Shown here in pieces: positions 23,759 through 32,478 of a DNA stretch of 33,620 nt; positions within the stretch are counted from its first letter, which is position 1; every line of letters starts with the position of its first letter. The stretch comes from an uncultured Collinsella sp. (lineage in GTDB: Bacteria; Actinomycetota; Coriobacteriia; Coriobacteriales; Coriobacteriaceae). Location: positions 1 to 33,620 of the forward strand of contig CABRYP010000028.1 in the NCBI GenBank assembly GCA_902475245.1. Direction: 5' to 3'. The position numbers were made by a program, and so were the translations under genes. The notes beneath the pieces were generated by a model. It did no database searches. It was not told where the DNA came from and saw nothing but the letters and a program-made list of their open reading frames with translations.

Positions 23759-26026
23759 TTAGCTCAGGTGCCAGATCTCGTCGTTGTACTGGGAGATCGT
23801 ACGGTCGGACGAGAAGGTGCCGGCGTTGGCGATATTGATGAGCGCCTTGCGCATCCAGGCGTCCTGGTCCTCGTAGTCGGCCAGCACGCGCTCCTTGGTC
23901 TGGATGTACTCCTCAATGTCGAGCAGGGCCATAAACCAGTCCTTGCCCTTAATGTCGTCGTGCAGGCGCTGCAGGCGCTCGGCGTTGCCGGTTGCCATAA
24001 AGGCCGGGTTGGTGATGAAGTCCACCAGCAGTTTAATGCCGGGCTTGCGGTAGAGCGCACCGGCGTTGTAGGTGCCGTCGGCGTAGAGCTGCTCGACCTG
24101 TTTGGACGAGGCACCAAAGGTATAGATGTTCTCGTCGCCCACGAGCTCGGCAATCTCCACGTTGGCACCGTCGAGCGTGCACAGGGTTAGGGCGCCGTTG
24201 AGCATGAACTTCATGTTGGAGGTGCCGCTCGCCTCCTTGGAGGCCAGGCTGATCTGCTCGGAGATGTCAGCGGCGGGGATCACGCGCTCGGCGGCGGTGA
24301 CGTTGTAGTTCTCGATCATGACAACCTGCAGGTAGGGAGCCACGTCGGGGTCGTTTGCAATCCACTGCGACAGCGTCAGGATCAGATGGATGATGTCCTG
24401 CGCGATAGTGTAGGCAGGCGCCGCCTTGCCGCCAAAGATGATGGTGACAGGGTGCTTAGGCCTGTTGCCGTTCTTGATATCGAAGTACTTCCAGATGATG
24501 TAGAGCGCGAGCATCTGCTGACGCTTGTACTCGTGGATGCGCTTGACCTGGACGTCGATGATGGCGTTGGAGGGAATGGTCACGCCCTGCTCGAGCGCCA
24601 TGAACTGGCGCATGATGGCCTTGGCCTCGACCTTGGTGGCGGCCAGGCGCTCAAGAACGTCCTTGTCGTCGGCGAACTTGGCGAGTTTGTTCAGATCGCC
24701 GGTGCTGCGCCAGTCGGTGCCGATTACATCGTCGAGCAGGCTGGCAAGCGCAGGGTTGGCTCCCTGGATCCAACGGCGGAAGGTGATGCCGTTGGTCTTG
24801 TTGGAGAACTTCTCGGGATAGATCTCGTAGAACGGGTGAAGCTCGGTGTCCTCCAGAATCTTGGTGTGGAGTGCGGCGACGCCATTGATGGAGAAGCCAA
24901 AGTGAATGTCCACGTGGGCCATGTGGACGGTGTCGTGCTCGTCGATAATGGCGACGCGCGGGTCGTCGTGCTCGGCCTTGGCAACCTCGTCGAGCCTGAC
25001 GATGATGTCGGCGATGGTGGGCGAGACCTTCTGCAGGCTGGCGAGCGGCCACTTCTCGAGCGCCTCGGCAAGGATCGTGTGGTTGGTGTAGGCGACCATG
25101 GAGCGCACGATGGCAACGGCCTCGTCAAACTCGATGTCGTGCTCGGTGGTGAGCAGGCGGATGAGCTCGGGAATGACCATGGTGGGGTGCGTGTCGTTGA
25201 TCTGGACCACGGCGTAGTCGGCCAGATCGTGCAGGTTGCTGCCGCGCTCGACGGCCTCGTCGATCAGGAGCTGGGCGGCGTTGCTCACCATGAAGTACTC
25301 CTGGTAGATGCGAAGCAGGCGGCCCTGCTCATCGGAATCATCCGGATAGAGGAACAAGGTGAGGTTCTTGGCGATCTTCGTCTTGTCGAAGTCGATGGAG
25401 CTGCCGGGGACCAGGCCGTCGTCGACACTTGCCAGGTCAAACAGACGCAGGCGGTTCTTGGTGGGCTGGTCGTAACCGGGCACATCGATGTTGACGAGCT
25501 TGGAGGTAACGGCAAAATCGCCAAACTCGACGGTGTAGGAGCGGTCGTCATCGATCAGGATGTCCTGCTCGCTAAGCCACTCGTCGGGGACGGCCTTTTG
25601 CTGGTTGTCGGTAAAACGCTGACGGAACAGACCGTAATGGTAATTGAGGCCCACACCGTCGCCGGTAAGGCCCAGCGTGGCAATGGAATCCAGGAAGCAC
25701 GCGGCCAGACGGCCCAGGCCGCCGTTGCCCAGCGACGGTTCGACCTCAAACTCCTCAATCTTGTTGAGGTCGTGGCCGGCGGCGACGAGCTGGTCCTTAA
25801 CCTCGTCATAGATGCCGAGGTCGATCATATTGTTGATGAGCAGCTTGCCGATCAAAAACTCGGCAGAGATGTAGTAGAGCTTTTTCTTGCCGTTGTTGAG
25901 TGGACAGGCGGCAGAGCGCTCCTGCACGAGCTTGACCAGCAGCTTATAAATACGACGGTCATCGAGCTGCTCGAGCGAGGTTCCAAAGGACTGCTCGGCA
26001 AGAGCCGCAAGATTGATACGGGGCAT
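23759..26026 (-). CDS. glgP: Glycogen / maltodextrin phosphorylase
   Basis: PLP-dependent phosphorolysis of alpha-1,4-glucans to glucose-1-phosphate. The PLP lysine is K606 in EASGTSNMKFMLNG. Also visible are KRIHEYKRQQ and GLGRLAACFLDS near the N-terminus, and GEN-type segments around VGDENIYTFG. At 755 residues it is somewhat shorter than the 800-840 of enterobacterial enzymes, as in several Gram-positive relatives. AGGAGG precedes ATG 26026. It lies downstream of malQ on the same strand, with a terminator between them. The pair would convert imported maltodextrins to glucose and glucose-1-phosphate. Confidence 0.95.
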   Translation of the reverse strand: MPRINLAALAEQSFGTSLEQLDDRRIYKLLVKLVQERSAACPLNNGKKKLYYISAEFLIGKLLINNMIDLGIYDEVKDQLVAAGHDLNKIEEFEVEPSLGNGGLGRLAACFLDSIATLGLTGDGVGLNYHYGLFRQRFTDNQQKAVPDEWLSEQDILIDDDRSYTVEFGDFAVTSKLVNIDVPGYDQPTKNRLRLFDLASVDDGLVPGSSIDFDKTKIAKNLTLFLYPDDSDEQGRLLRIYQEYFMVSNAAQLLIDEAVERGSNLHDLADYAVVQINDTHPTMVIPELIRLLTTEHDIEFDEAVAIVRSMVAYTNHTILAEALEKWPLASLQKVSPTIADIIVRLDEVAKAEHDDPRVAIIDEHDTVHMAHVDIHFGFSINGVAALHTKILEDTELHPFYEIYPEKFSNKTNGITFRRWIQGANPALASLLDDVIGTDWRSTGDLNKLAKFADDKDVLERLAATKVEAKAIMRQFMALEQGVTIPSNAIIDVQVKRIHEYKRQQMLALYIIWKYFDIKNGNRPKHPVTIIFGGKAAPAYTIAQDIIHLILTLSQWIANDPDVAPYLQVVMIENYNVTAAERVIPAADISEQISLASKEASGTSNMKFMLNGALTLCTLDGANVEIAELVGDENIYTFGASSKQVEQLYADGTYNAGALYRKPGIKLLVDFITNPAFMATGNAERLQRLHDDIKGKDWFMALLDIEEYIQTKERVLADYEDQDAWMRKALINIANAGTFSSDRTISQYNDEIWHLS

Positions 26027-26063
26027 GTTTCCTCCTGTGGTGAGTCGACTACATGTCAGAAAT

Positions 26064-26106
26064 TCAAAAGAAGCCCGCGCGAGGGATTGGGGTGGCCTCG
26101 CGCGGG
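26064..26106 (-). terminator. Terminator between malQ and glgP
   Basis: On the minus strand, cccgcgcgagg / cctcgcgcggg (11 perfect pairs) is followed by cTTCTTTTG, between the malQ stop and the glgP start. It should reduce malQ-to-glgP readthrough, yet no strong promoter is visible in the 40 bases left before glgP. Confidence 0.75.
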
Positions 26107-26154
26107 AAAAGCGGTCGCGTCCGCACGGTGGGGTGGGGTCGGGCGCGGTGGCTC

Positions 26155-27660
26155 CTATTGGGGAAGCTCAATTTCGGCTTCCGACGGGATGCGGAAGAAG
26201 GTTTCGGTCCAGTCGGTGAGCTTGTGCTCGAGCTCGCGGGTGATGGCGCCATCGAGCATGCGCCAGGTCCAGTTGCCGCCCAGGGTGGCGGGAGTGTTGA
26301 TGCGCGCCTCGTTGCCCAGATTGAGCAGGTCTTGCATGGTGTAGATGCAGGTATCGCTCACGCTGGCGGCGATGGTGCGGTTGAGTGCATCGGCCATGGG
26401 CTCGCCGGTCTGCTGGTGGGTGTACAGGGCCGCCTGCTCGCGCTGACGCGGGGTGGCCGTTCCCTCAAACCAACCGCGCGCCGTCTCGTTGTCGTGTGTG
26501 CCCACATAGGCGACGGTGTTGGCAATGTAGTTGTGCGGCAGGTAGTACGAGTTGGCGCCCTCAAAGGCGAACTGCAGGATCTTCATGCCGGGGAAGCCCG
26601 AGTTGTCGCGCATGTCGATGACGCCGGGGGTGAGGAAGCCCAGGTCTTCGGCGATGATGGGCAGTGTGCCGAGCTTTTCCTCGAGCGTTTTGAAGAACTT
26701 GAGGCCGGGGCCCTGCGTCCACGAACCGTAGGACGAATCGGGTGAGGAGAACGGCACCTCCCAATAGGCCTCGAAGCCGCGGAAGTGATCCAGGCGGATG
26801 ACATCGTACATGTCGAGGGCGGCGCGGATGCGGCCCTCCCACCAGGAGAAGCCGTCGGACTCCATGGCGTCCCAGTCGTAGATGGGGTTGCCCCAGTACT
26901 GGCCGGTGGCCGAGAACTGGTCGGGCGGCGTGCCGGCGACGCTCACGGGATTGCCGGCGGCGTCGATCTTAAAGAGCTCAGGCGTCGCCCACATCTCGAC
27001 GGAGTCACGCGAGACATAGATGGGCAGGTCGCCGATGATGAGAATGTCGCGCTCGTTGGCATAGGCCTTGAGGCGGCTCCACTGGCGATCGAAGAAGTAC
27101 TGCGTCATCTGGTGGTAGAGCATACGCGCCGGATGGTCGGCGCAGACCTTGGCGGAAGCCTCGCCGCGGGTGCGGAGCTCCGCGGGCCACTCCCAAAACG
27201 CCTTGAGACCGCACTCCTCTTTGACGGTCATGAACTCACAGTAGGGGATGAGCCAGTCCTCGTTGGCCTGGATAAAGTCATCGAAATCGGCCGGCTTGTC
27301 GGCAGCAAAGCGCTCGGCGGCGCGGTCGAGAATCTGACGGCGGCCGCCAAAGATAGCACCGTAGTCGACATTGCTGGGGTCGGATCCCAGATACACGCCA
27401 TCGATATCGCGCTGCTCCAGATACCCTGCCTCGATAAGCTCGGCAAAGTCGATAAAGTTGGGGTTGCCTGCGCGGGCCGAGAACGACTGATAAGGCGAAT
27501 CGCCATAGCTGGTCGTCGTAAGGGGCAGAATCTGCCAGTAATGTTGTTTGCACGAGGCGAGAAAATCGACGAAGTCGTAGGCATTCCAGCCAAAGCCGCC
27601 GATTCCGTATGGACCGGGCAGAGATGAGACGGGCATGAGGACGCCGCTTGCACGCTCCAT
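26155..27660 (-). CDS. malQ: 4-alpha-glucanotransferase (amylomaltase)
   Basis: Transfers alpha-1,4-glucan segments between maltodextrins, releasing glucose and lengthening chains for the phosphorylase. The N-terminus MERASGVLMPVSSLPGPYGIG is typical of the family. Also visible are VIRLDHFRGFEAYWEVP with the nucleophile-region Asp, PIIAEDLGFLTPGV with the acid/base Glu, and YVGTHDNETARGWF. The 501 residues suit GH77. The frame is open to 27675, but ATG 27660 fits the family start. Upstream lies a candidate GntR operator and a -10-like TACAAT. Confidence 0.95.
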   Translation of the reverse strand: MERASGVLMPVSSLPGPYGIGGFGWNAYDFVDFLASCKQHYWQILPLTTTSYGDSPYQSFSARAGNPNFIDFAELIEAGYLEQRDIDGVYLGSDPSNVDYGAIFGGRRQILDRAAERFAADKPADFDDFIQANEDWLIPYCEFMTVKEECGLKAFWEWPAELRTRGEASAKVCADHPARMLYHQMTQYFFDRQWSRLKAYANERDILIIGDLPIYVSRDSVEMWATPELFKIDAAGNPVSVAGTPPDQFSATGQYWGNPIYDWDAMESDGFSWWEGRIRAALDMYDVIRLDHFRGFEAYWEVPFSSPDSSYGSWTQGPGLKFFKTLEEKLGTLPIIAEDLGFLTPGVIDMRDNSGFPGMKILQFAFEGANSYYLPHNYIANTVAYVGTHDNETARGWFEGTATPRQREQAALYTHQQTGEPMADALNRTIAASVSDTCIYTMQDLLNLGNEARINTPATLGGNWTWRMLDGAITRELEHKLTDWTETFFRIPSEAEIELPQ

Positions 27661-27745
27661 GAATGCGCTCACCAACCTTCTTGTTGTGGGGTCGGCCTGC
27701 CGATGGGTGTGCAGTCCGCCTCCGATGTTCTGATTCGATACGCCT

Positions 27746-27770
27746 ATTGTAAAACATGTTGTTTAAACAT
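27746..27770 (-). promoter_or_regulatory. malQ promoter element and candidate GntR operator 5
   Basis: TTGTTTAAACAT (27759-27770), inside a longer palindrome acatgTTGTTTAAACatgt, matches the consensus at 11 of 12 positions. On the minus strand it lies just upstream of TACAAT (27746-27751), a plausible -10, so a bound regulator would cover the promoter spacer. Confidence 0.5.
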
Positions 27771-27824
27771 GTACAGGCAAGATAAAAAAGTTGGTCGATT
27801 TTCGGCGAATGGCTACATGCCATG

Positions 27825-27858
27825 AAAAAGCCCCGACCTCACAACGTGAGATCGGGGC
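27825..27858 (-). terminator. Intrinsic terminator of galE
   Basis: On the minus strand, gccccgatctcac / gtgaggtcggggc (13 bp with one wobble) is followed by a T run. Confidence 0.88.
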
Positions 27859-27880
27859 AAGAACGGTATGTAGGTTTTTG

Positions 27881-28942
27881 CTACTCGGCGTCGGCGAAGC
27901 CGTTGGGGTTGTGGCTCTGCCAGTTCCAGCTATCGCGGCACATGTCCGCGATGTCGTACTGGGCCTTCCAGCCCATCATGCGCTCGGCCTTGGAGGCATC
28001 GCACCAGTTGGCAGCGATGTCGCCGGCGCGGCGCTCGCGGATCACGTAGGGCAGCTCCTTGCCACAAGCCTTGGAGAAGGCGGCGACGACCTCGAGTACC
28101 GAGGTGCCGGTGCCGGTGCCCAGGTTAAAGATCTCGACGCCGGTCTTGCCGTTCATCCAGTTAAGGGCGGCAACGTGACCAGAGGCCAGATCGCACACGT
28201 GGATGTAGTCGCGCACGCCGGTGCCGTCGGGGGTGGGGTAGTCGTTGCCAAAGACCTGAACGGCCTCGAGCTTGCCCACGGCGACCTGGGCGACATAGGG
28301 CACCAGGTTGTTGGGGATGCCCTTGGGGTCCTCGCCGATCAGGCCCGACGGATGAGCGCCGATGGGGTTGAAGTAACGGAGCAGCACGACGTCCCACTCG
28401 GGGTCGGCGGTGTGGACGTCCATAAGGATCTGCTCGATCATCCACTTGGTCCAACCATAGGGGTTGGTCGCGGGCTTCTTAGGATCCTCCTCGGTGACGG
28501 GCGGGTTGTCCGGGTCGCCGTAGACGGTCGAGGAACTCGAGAAGATGATGGACTTGCAGCCATGATTGCGCATGACGTCGATGAGCACCAGGGTGTTCTC
28601 GATGTTGTTGTGGTAGTACTCGACGGGCTTGCTCACCGACTCGCCGACGGCCTTAAAGCCGGCAAAGTGGATGACGCGGTCGATCTGATGGGTGTCGAAG
28701 ATCTTGTTCATGGCCTCGCGGTCGAGCACGTTGGCCTCGTAGAAGGTGAGGTTTTTGGCAGCCTCCTCGCCCACGATGGTCTTGACGCGGTCGACGGCGA
28801 CAGCGCTGGAGTTGGAGAGATCGTCGACGATGACGACCTGGTAGCCGCCCTCGAGCAGCTGAACAACGGTGTGCGAGCCGATAAAGCCGGCGCCACCGGT
28901 TACGAGGACGCAGGTGTCTTTGGGGTCGAGTGCTTTGGACAT
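27881..28942 (-). CDS. galE: UDP-glucose 4-epimerase
   Basis: NAD-dependent interconversion of UDP-glucose and UDP-galactose, used in galactose breakdown and surface polysaccharide synthesis. The Rossmann motif is GGAGFIGSH near the N-terminus. The catalytic YxxxK is Y162/K166 in NPYGWTKWMIEQ, and the SSSTVYG segment carries the active-site Ser/Thr. The frame is open far upstream, but ATG 28942 has AGGAGA six bases before it and gives 353 residues, slightly above the usual 330-340. It is monocistronic, with its own terminator. Confidence 0.95.
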   Translation of the reverse strand: MSKALDPKDTCVLVTGGAGFIGSHTVVQLLEGGYQVVIVDDLSNSSAVAVDRVKTIVGEEAAKNLTFYEANVLDREAMNKIFDTHQIDRVIHFAGFKAVGESVSKPVEYYHNNIENTLVLIDVMRNHGCKSIIFSSSSTVYGDPDNPPVTEEDPKKPATNPYGWTKWMIEQILMDVHTADPEWDVVLLRYFNPIGAHPSGLIGEDPKGIPNNLVPYVAQVAVGKLEAVQVFGNDYPTPDGTGVRDYIHVCDLASGHVAALNWMNGKTGVEIFNLGTGTGTSVLEVVAAFSKACGKELPYVIRERRAGDIAANWCDASKAERMMGWKAQYDIADMCRDSWNWQSHNPNGFADAE

Positions 28943-29135
28943 GTAGTCTCCTATCGAATCAGGAACACTTCTTGAGGGGAGTATAGCGCAGGCAGGGGTG
29001 CCAAGAACGTGCGCGGCAGGAAAAGCAGAGGAATATGTTAACGTACTCATAGAAATGCTGCGTGGGCATAACCTTGACTTTGGCGTTTGCATACGAGCCG
29101 CCGACCATGCGGTTTGCTGCCGTTCGTGGAAATCG

Positions 29136-29163
29136 TTGGGATGCGTCGGATGTACGCTAATAT
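29136..29163 (+). promoter_or_regulatory. Putative promoter of the coiled-coil hydrolase gene
   Basis: TTGGGA (29136-29141) and TAATAT (29158-29163) are separated by 16 bases, about 45 bases upstream of ATG 29208. The rest of the 265-base divergent gap to galE shows nothing else I can name. Confidence 0.4.
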
Positions 29164-29207
29164 GTATGAGTTGAGCGACATATAAATAAACATGTAACGG
29201 AGTAGAT

Positions 29208-30416
29208 ATGTCACCAAACAGCGATTCCATCCTTTCCCAGGAGCTTTCGCGTCGCACTGCCCTCAAGGCCCTGTTCGGCGCAGCTTCTGCAGCCGTTCTT
29301 TTTGGTCTGCCCACTCGCGCCCATGCTGCGGAGGCCACCAAGGAAACCACCGACAAGCTCAATGCGGCCCAGGCTCAGCTTGACGAGGTCCAGGCCCAGC
29401 TCGACAGCATCGCAAATGAATACGCGGCGCTGGCCAACAAGAACGCCCAGACCCTCAACGATATCGAGGGCGTACAGGGCCAGATTGACAGCACGCAGGC
29501 GCAGATTGACGAAAAGAAGGCCGAGCTCAAAAAGAAGCGCGGCGATCTTTCCGATCGCGTTTCCGCCAGCTATAAGTCGGGCGGCACCAACATCCTGTCG
29601 CTGCTGCTCGCCTCGGGCTCGTTTGAGGAGCTCGTCGCCAATGCGTACTATGTTGAGAAGATCAACAAGAGCGACCGCGACGCCATCGAGGATATCCAGA
29701 CCATACAGAAAGAGCTCGATACGCAGAAGTCTGAGCTCGAGTCGCAAAAAGCCGACTTAGAGAAGCTCAAGGACCAGCAGACTGCCCAGATGCAGGACAT
29801 GCAGGCCAAGCAGCAAGAGGTCCAGACCGTGCTGAGCGGTCTTTCCGACGACGTCAAGGAGCTCATGGCTCAGCGCGATTCCGAGATTCTCGCTGCCGCC
29901 CAGGCCGAGGAGGCTGCCAAGAAGGCCGCCGCCGCTGCCGCGGCCGCCGCGAACAAGAACAATTCCTACTCGGGTGGTTCAAGCTCGGGTGGCGGATCGT
30001 ATGCGCCCGGAACCCCGCAACAGAATGCCGGCTCGGGCAAGCAGCAGGCCGTCGTCAACGCGTGCTACTCCACGCCTTCGCCGGGTCAGAACTGGTGCGC
30101 AGCGTGGGTCACCAATGTCTTCCGCAACGCCGGCGTTGGCTACTTTGGCGGCAACGCGTGCGACATGTTTAATGCCTGGTGCTATAGCTCCGACCGCTCG
30201 GCGCTGCAGGTGGGCATGATTGTTGCCGACTCATCGCATAGCGGTACCGGCATACCGGGCCTGATCTATGGCCACGTGGGCATCTATGTTGGTGGCGGCA
30301 TCGTTATGAGTAACGAGGGCGCCATCACGTCGAGGTCGCTTGACTCGTTCATTGGGTTCTACGGCACTGGCTCTGGCGTGCGCTGGGGCTGGCTCGGCGG
30401 TATTGCGCTGTCGTAA
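29208..30416 (+). CDS. Secreted coiled-coil peptidoglycan hydrolase (PcsB/CwlO-like, NlpC/CHAP-type C-terminus)
   Basis: 402 residues. The N-terminus has a Tat-like signal: SRRTALKALFGAA, a hydrophobic core, then AHA-AE as a likely cleavage site near residue 42. Residues about 45-235 form a long coiled coil like the PcsB/CwlO regulatory domain, with ILSLLLASGSFEELV as the typical break. A Gly/Ser-rich linker (about 250-275) precedes a papain-like domain with C297 in NWCAAWV and H356 in YGHVGIYV. Such proteins split daughter-cell walls and are often controlled by FtsEX or by coiled-coil opening. CHAP against NlpC/P60 cannot be settled by eye. Palindrome D begins 19 bases after the stop. Confidence 0.85.
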   Translation: MSPNSDSILSQELSRRTALKALFGAASAAVLFGLPTRAHAAEATKETTDKLNAAQAQLDEVQAQLDSIANEYAALANKNAQTLNDIEGVQGQIDSTQAQIDEKKAELKKKRGDLSDRVSASYKSGGTNILSLLLASGSFEELVANAYYVEKINKSDRDAIEDIQTIQKELDTQKSELESQKADLEKLKDQQTAQMQDMQAKQQEVQTVLSGLSDDVKELMAQRDSEILAAAQAEEAAKKAAAAAAAAANKNNSYSGGSSSGGGSYAPGTPQQNAGSGKQQAVVNACYSTPSPGQNWCAAWVTNVFRNAGVGYFGGNACDMFNAWCYSSDRSALQVGMIVADSSHSGTGIPGLIYGHVGIYVGGGIVMSNEGAITSRSLDSFIGFYGTGSGVRWGWLGGIALS

Positions 30417-30435
30417 CTGCGGCTTGAAGCTGGTT

Positions 30436-30566
30436 GGTCCGGGACTGCGGGCGAGGCATAAGGTTGCCTGCTCTACAGTCCTGCGCAAGACGAAGGCCAC
30501 ATTAAGTGGCCTTCTTTGCGTGCGGAACTCGCGACCAACCTTATGCCTCGCCCGCAGTCCCGGACC
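30436..30566 (+). repeat. Palindromic element copy D (31-bp private arms)
   Basis: Perfect 31-base arms (30436-30466 and 30536-30566) flank a 69-base core (30467-30535). The core has the same ends and the attaa loop, but its inner stem is gaaggccac / gtggccttc, one base pair swapped on both sides relative to A and C. Other core changes fall in the next stem outward. The last base of the core is c instead of t. It follows the hydrolase stop and precedes a separate ordinary terminator. Confidence 0.92.
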
Positions 30567-30618
30567 TTCCGGGTTCAAAGCGCGACACACCGGACTGGTT
30601 GTCTGATATAAAGATGGC

Positions 30619-30645
30619 GAAGGCCCCTTTCGGGGCCTTCTTTTT
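30619..30645 (+). terminator. Intrinsic terminator downstream of palindrome D
   Basis: gaaggcccc / ggggccttc (9 bp, loop tttc) followed by five T. It serves the hydrolase gene, implying that palindrome D lies within the transcribed 3' region. Nothing recognisable lies between here and 30790. Confidence 0.9.
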
Positions 30646-30802
30646 AAATAAAATTATCGACTCCGTGGACTTCGGTTTTGGAATTTGGAGCCGACGGCTC
30701 ATCAAAGTGGAAAATGAAATATAACCTAGCTGCAATAATCGCCTTGTTGCGAACTCGAACTGATCATGTAGATCTAAAATAGTCGCAATATACAATTGTC
30801 GT

Positions 30803-31264
30803 GTGGTGCGTTGGGTTGGAGCTGCTGCGGGTCCTATATGGATTGCGGTCTTGCGCCCCGATGTTCAAACAGGTTTCTCTCTAGACGGGAAGTTGCTCAT
30901 GGACACCATATATGACGGAGACGACTGGGTCGATCATTATAGTTGGCGACTAGTCGGCTCGGATGACAATGGGGATGTGGTGTTTGATGGACTATGTCCA
31001 AAGCATCTCCATCCTTTTGTCTCGTCGTTAATTGAGAGTTCCGCTCGTGTTGCCCCCTACAGCTCGGCGTCGCTTCATGATACGGACGTTTTGAAGACCA
31101 TAAAGGAATCAATTGACGAGGGCACGATGAGTAGCTTGCTGTTTTCTCGGCTTGTGGGGCTAGATGAGATTGGCTCGAAACGACTGCTTGCGGGCGAAAA
31201 GGTGGAACTCACTTATCGGTCGATGATTTCAATCCTGCGGATGGCCGATGTTCTTCGCAAATAA
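30803..31264 (+). CDS. Hypothetical protein, unrecognised
   Basis: A 153-codon frame opening with GTG GTG at 30803, or 120 codons from ATG 30901, which has GGGAAG seven bases upstream and is the safer start. The composition is less GC-biased than its neighbours. The protein is acidic and soluble with no membrane segment; the C-terminus is helix-prone (ELTYRSMISILRMADVLRK). I recognise no domain. TACAAT lies 7 bases before GTG 30803, so a leaderless transcript is possible. It is an isolated single gene between terminators; lower GC hints at acquisition. Confidence 0.55.
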   Translation: MVRWVGAAAGPIWIAVLRPDVQTGFSLDGKLLMDTIYDGDDWVDHYSWRLVGSDDNGDVVFDGLCPKHLHPFVSSLIESSARVAPYSSASLHDTDVLKTIKESIDEGTMSSLLFSRLVGLDEIGSKRLLAGEKVELTYRSMISILRMADVLRK

Positions 31265-31269
31265 ATGAA

Positions 31270-31303
31270 AACGGGACAAGTGAGCTACATCACTTGTCCC
31301 GTT
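31270..31303. terminator. Bidirectional terminator between the hypothetical gene and murB
   Basis: A 14-bp perfect stem aacgggacaagtga / tcacttgtcccgtt with loop gctaca lies between convergent genes. The minus-strand side is followed by TTTTC; the plus-strand tail is only A/T rich. Confidence 0.8.
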
Positions 31304-31332
31304 ATTAATTAAAGTGGACCGCGGCGAGCGGG

Positions 31333-32295
31333 CTATAAAAATTCGCCTACTCGGTGGACTTCGGGTTGTAGGTCTACTCCGAATTGGTCCTTGACGGTTG
31401 CCTGGATGTGGCGGATGAGTTCGTCGACGTCGGCGGCGGTGGCGTGGTCGGCGTTGACGATGAAGCCGCAGTGTTTTTCGCTCACCTGCGCGCCGCCGAC
31501 AGCATGGCCGCGCAGGCCGGCATCCATGATGAGCTTGCCGGCAAAGTAGCCCTCGGGGCGCTTGAAGGTGGAGCCGCCGCTCGGCATGTCGAGCGGCTGC
31601 TTGTCTTCGCGGCGCTGGCGGTAGTCGTCCATGTCGGCCTTGATCATCGCGGCGTTACCCGGGGCGAGATTGAAAGTGGCCGAAAGCACGATAAAGCCGT
31701 CGTCGGCGATGCGGCTCTTGCGGTAACCCAGGTTGAGCTCATCGACATCGAACTCGATGATATTGCCGCTGCCGCGGGTGCCGTCGTCGAGCATGCGGGC
31801 GGGCTTGTAGACGCGTACAGATTCCAGCACATCGGCCATGCAGGCACCGTAGGCGCCGGCGTTCATGTAGCAGGCGCCGCCGACCGATCCGGGGATACCC
31901 GAGATGGGCTCCATACCGGTGAGGCAGGCTTCGGCGGCAGCCGCCGCAACGTCGGAAAGTAAGGCGCCGGCTGCCGCCGTGACGTGCGTGCCGTCGACCG
32001 TAATGTCGGAGAGGCCCTTGCCCAGCGCTACGACGACGCCGCGGATGCCCTTGTCACCGACGAGTAGGTCGGAGCCGTTACCCACGATGGTGAGTGGCAG
32101 ATTGCAGCGGTAGCAGGTGTCGAGCGTGGCGACGAGGCCCTGCTCGGTGTCGGGCGTGACAAAGACATCGGCCGGGCCGCCGATCTTAAACGTGGTGTGC
32201 TCGCGCATGGGTTCGCTCATGAGTACGTTGTCCTCGCCGGCAACGCCGGCGAGCGCGCAGAGCAGGTCCTCGTTAAAAAAGTCGTTCTCGTGCAT
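31333..32295 (-). CDS. murB: UDP-N-acetylenolpyruvoylglucosamine reductase
   Basis: FAD-dependent reduction that completes UDP-MurNAc for peptidoglycan. The FAD-binding motifs HTTFKIGGPADVF and VGNGSDLLV, then GIPGSVGGACYMNAGAYG, and the catalytic-region SGGSTFKRPEGYFAGKLI are all present. ATG 32295 follows AAAGGCGG and gives 320 residues, the family's normal length; the frame is open further to 32394 without a better start. Divergent from a LacI-type regulator. Confidence 0.95.
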   Translation of the reverse strand: MHENDFFNEDLLCALAGVAGEDNVLMSEPMREHTTFKIGGPADVFVTPDTEQGLVATLDTCYRCNLPLTIVGNGSDLLVGDKGIRGVVVALGKGLSDITVDGTHVTAAAGALLSDVAAAAAEACLTGMEPISGIPGSVGGACYMNAGAYGACMADVLESVRVYKPARMLDDGTRGSGNIIEFDVDELNLGYRKSRIADDGFIVLSATFNLAPGNAAMIKADMDDYRQRREDKQPLDMPSGGSTFKRPEGYFAGKLIMDAGLRGHAVGGAQVSEKHCGFIVNADHATAADVDELIRHIQATVKDQFGVDLQPEVHRVGEFL

Positions 32296-32478
32296 ACGAA
32301 TATCCGCCTTTTGGTGGTTGTTGTCATCAATCGATTGCAATATACCCCACCTGGACGGATTTGGTGCGCTGACGGCGATAAAACAGCCGTCCACCGGATT
32401 GGTAAAGTGTTTATCACCGAGGTAGATGGGCAGTCGCTATACTTTCAAGAGATTGCGCGTAAACCCGGAAGGAGCGAG

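Noticed and set aside
24386..26344. 652-codon plus-strand frame opposite glgP
   Set aside because: The opposite strand encodes glgP with its catalytic motifs intact; the plus frame is low-complexity Val/Asp/Gly.
28943..29362. N-terminal extension of galE in the open frame
   Set aside because: The extension has no domain and crosses the divergent promoter region; ATG 28942 has a good ribosome binding site and gives a normal GalE.
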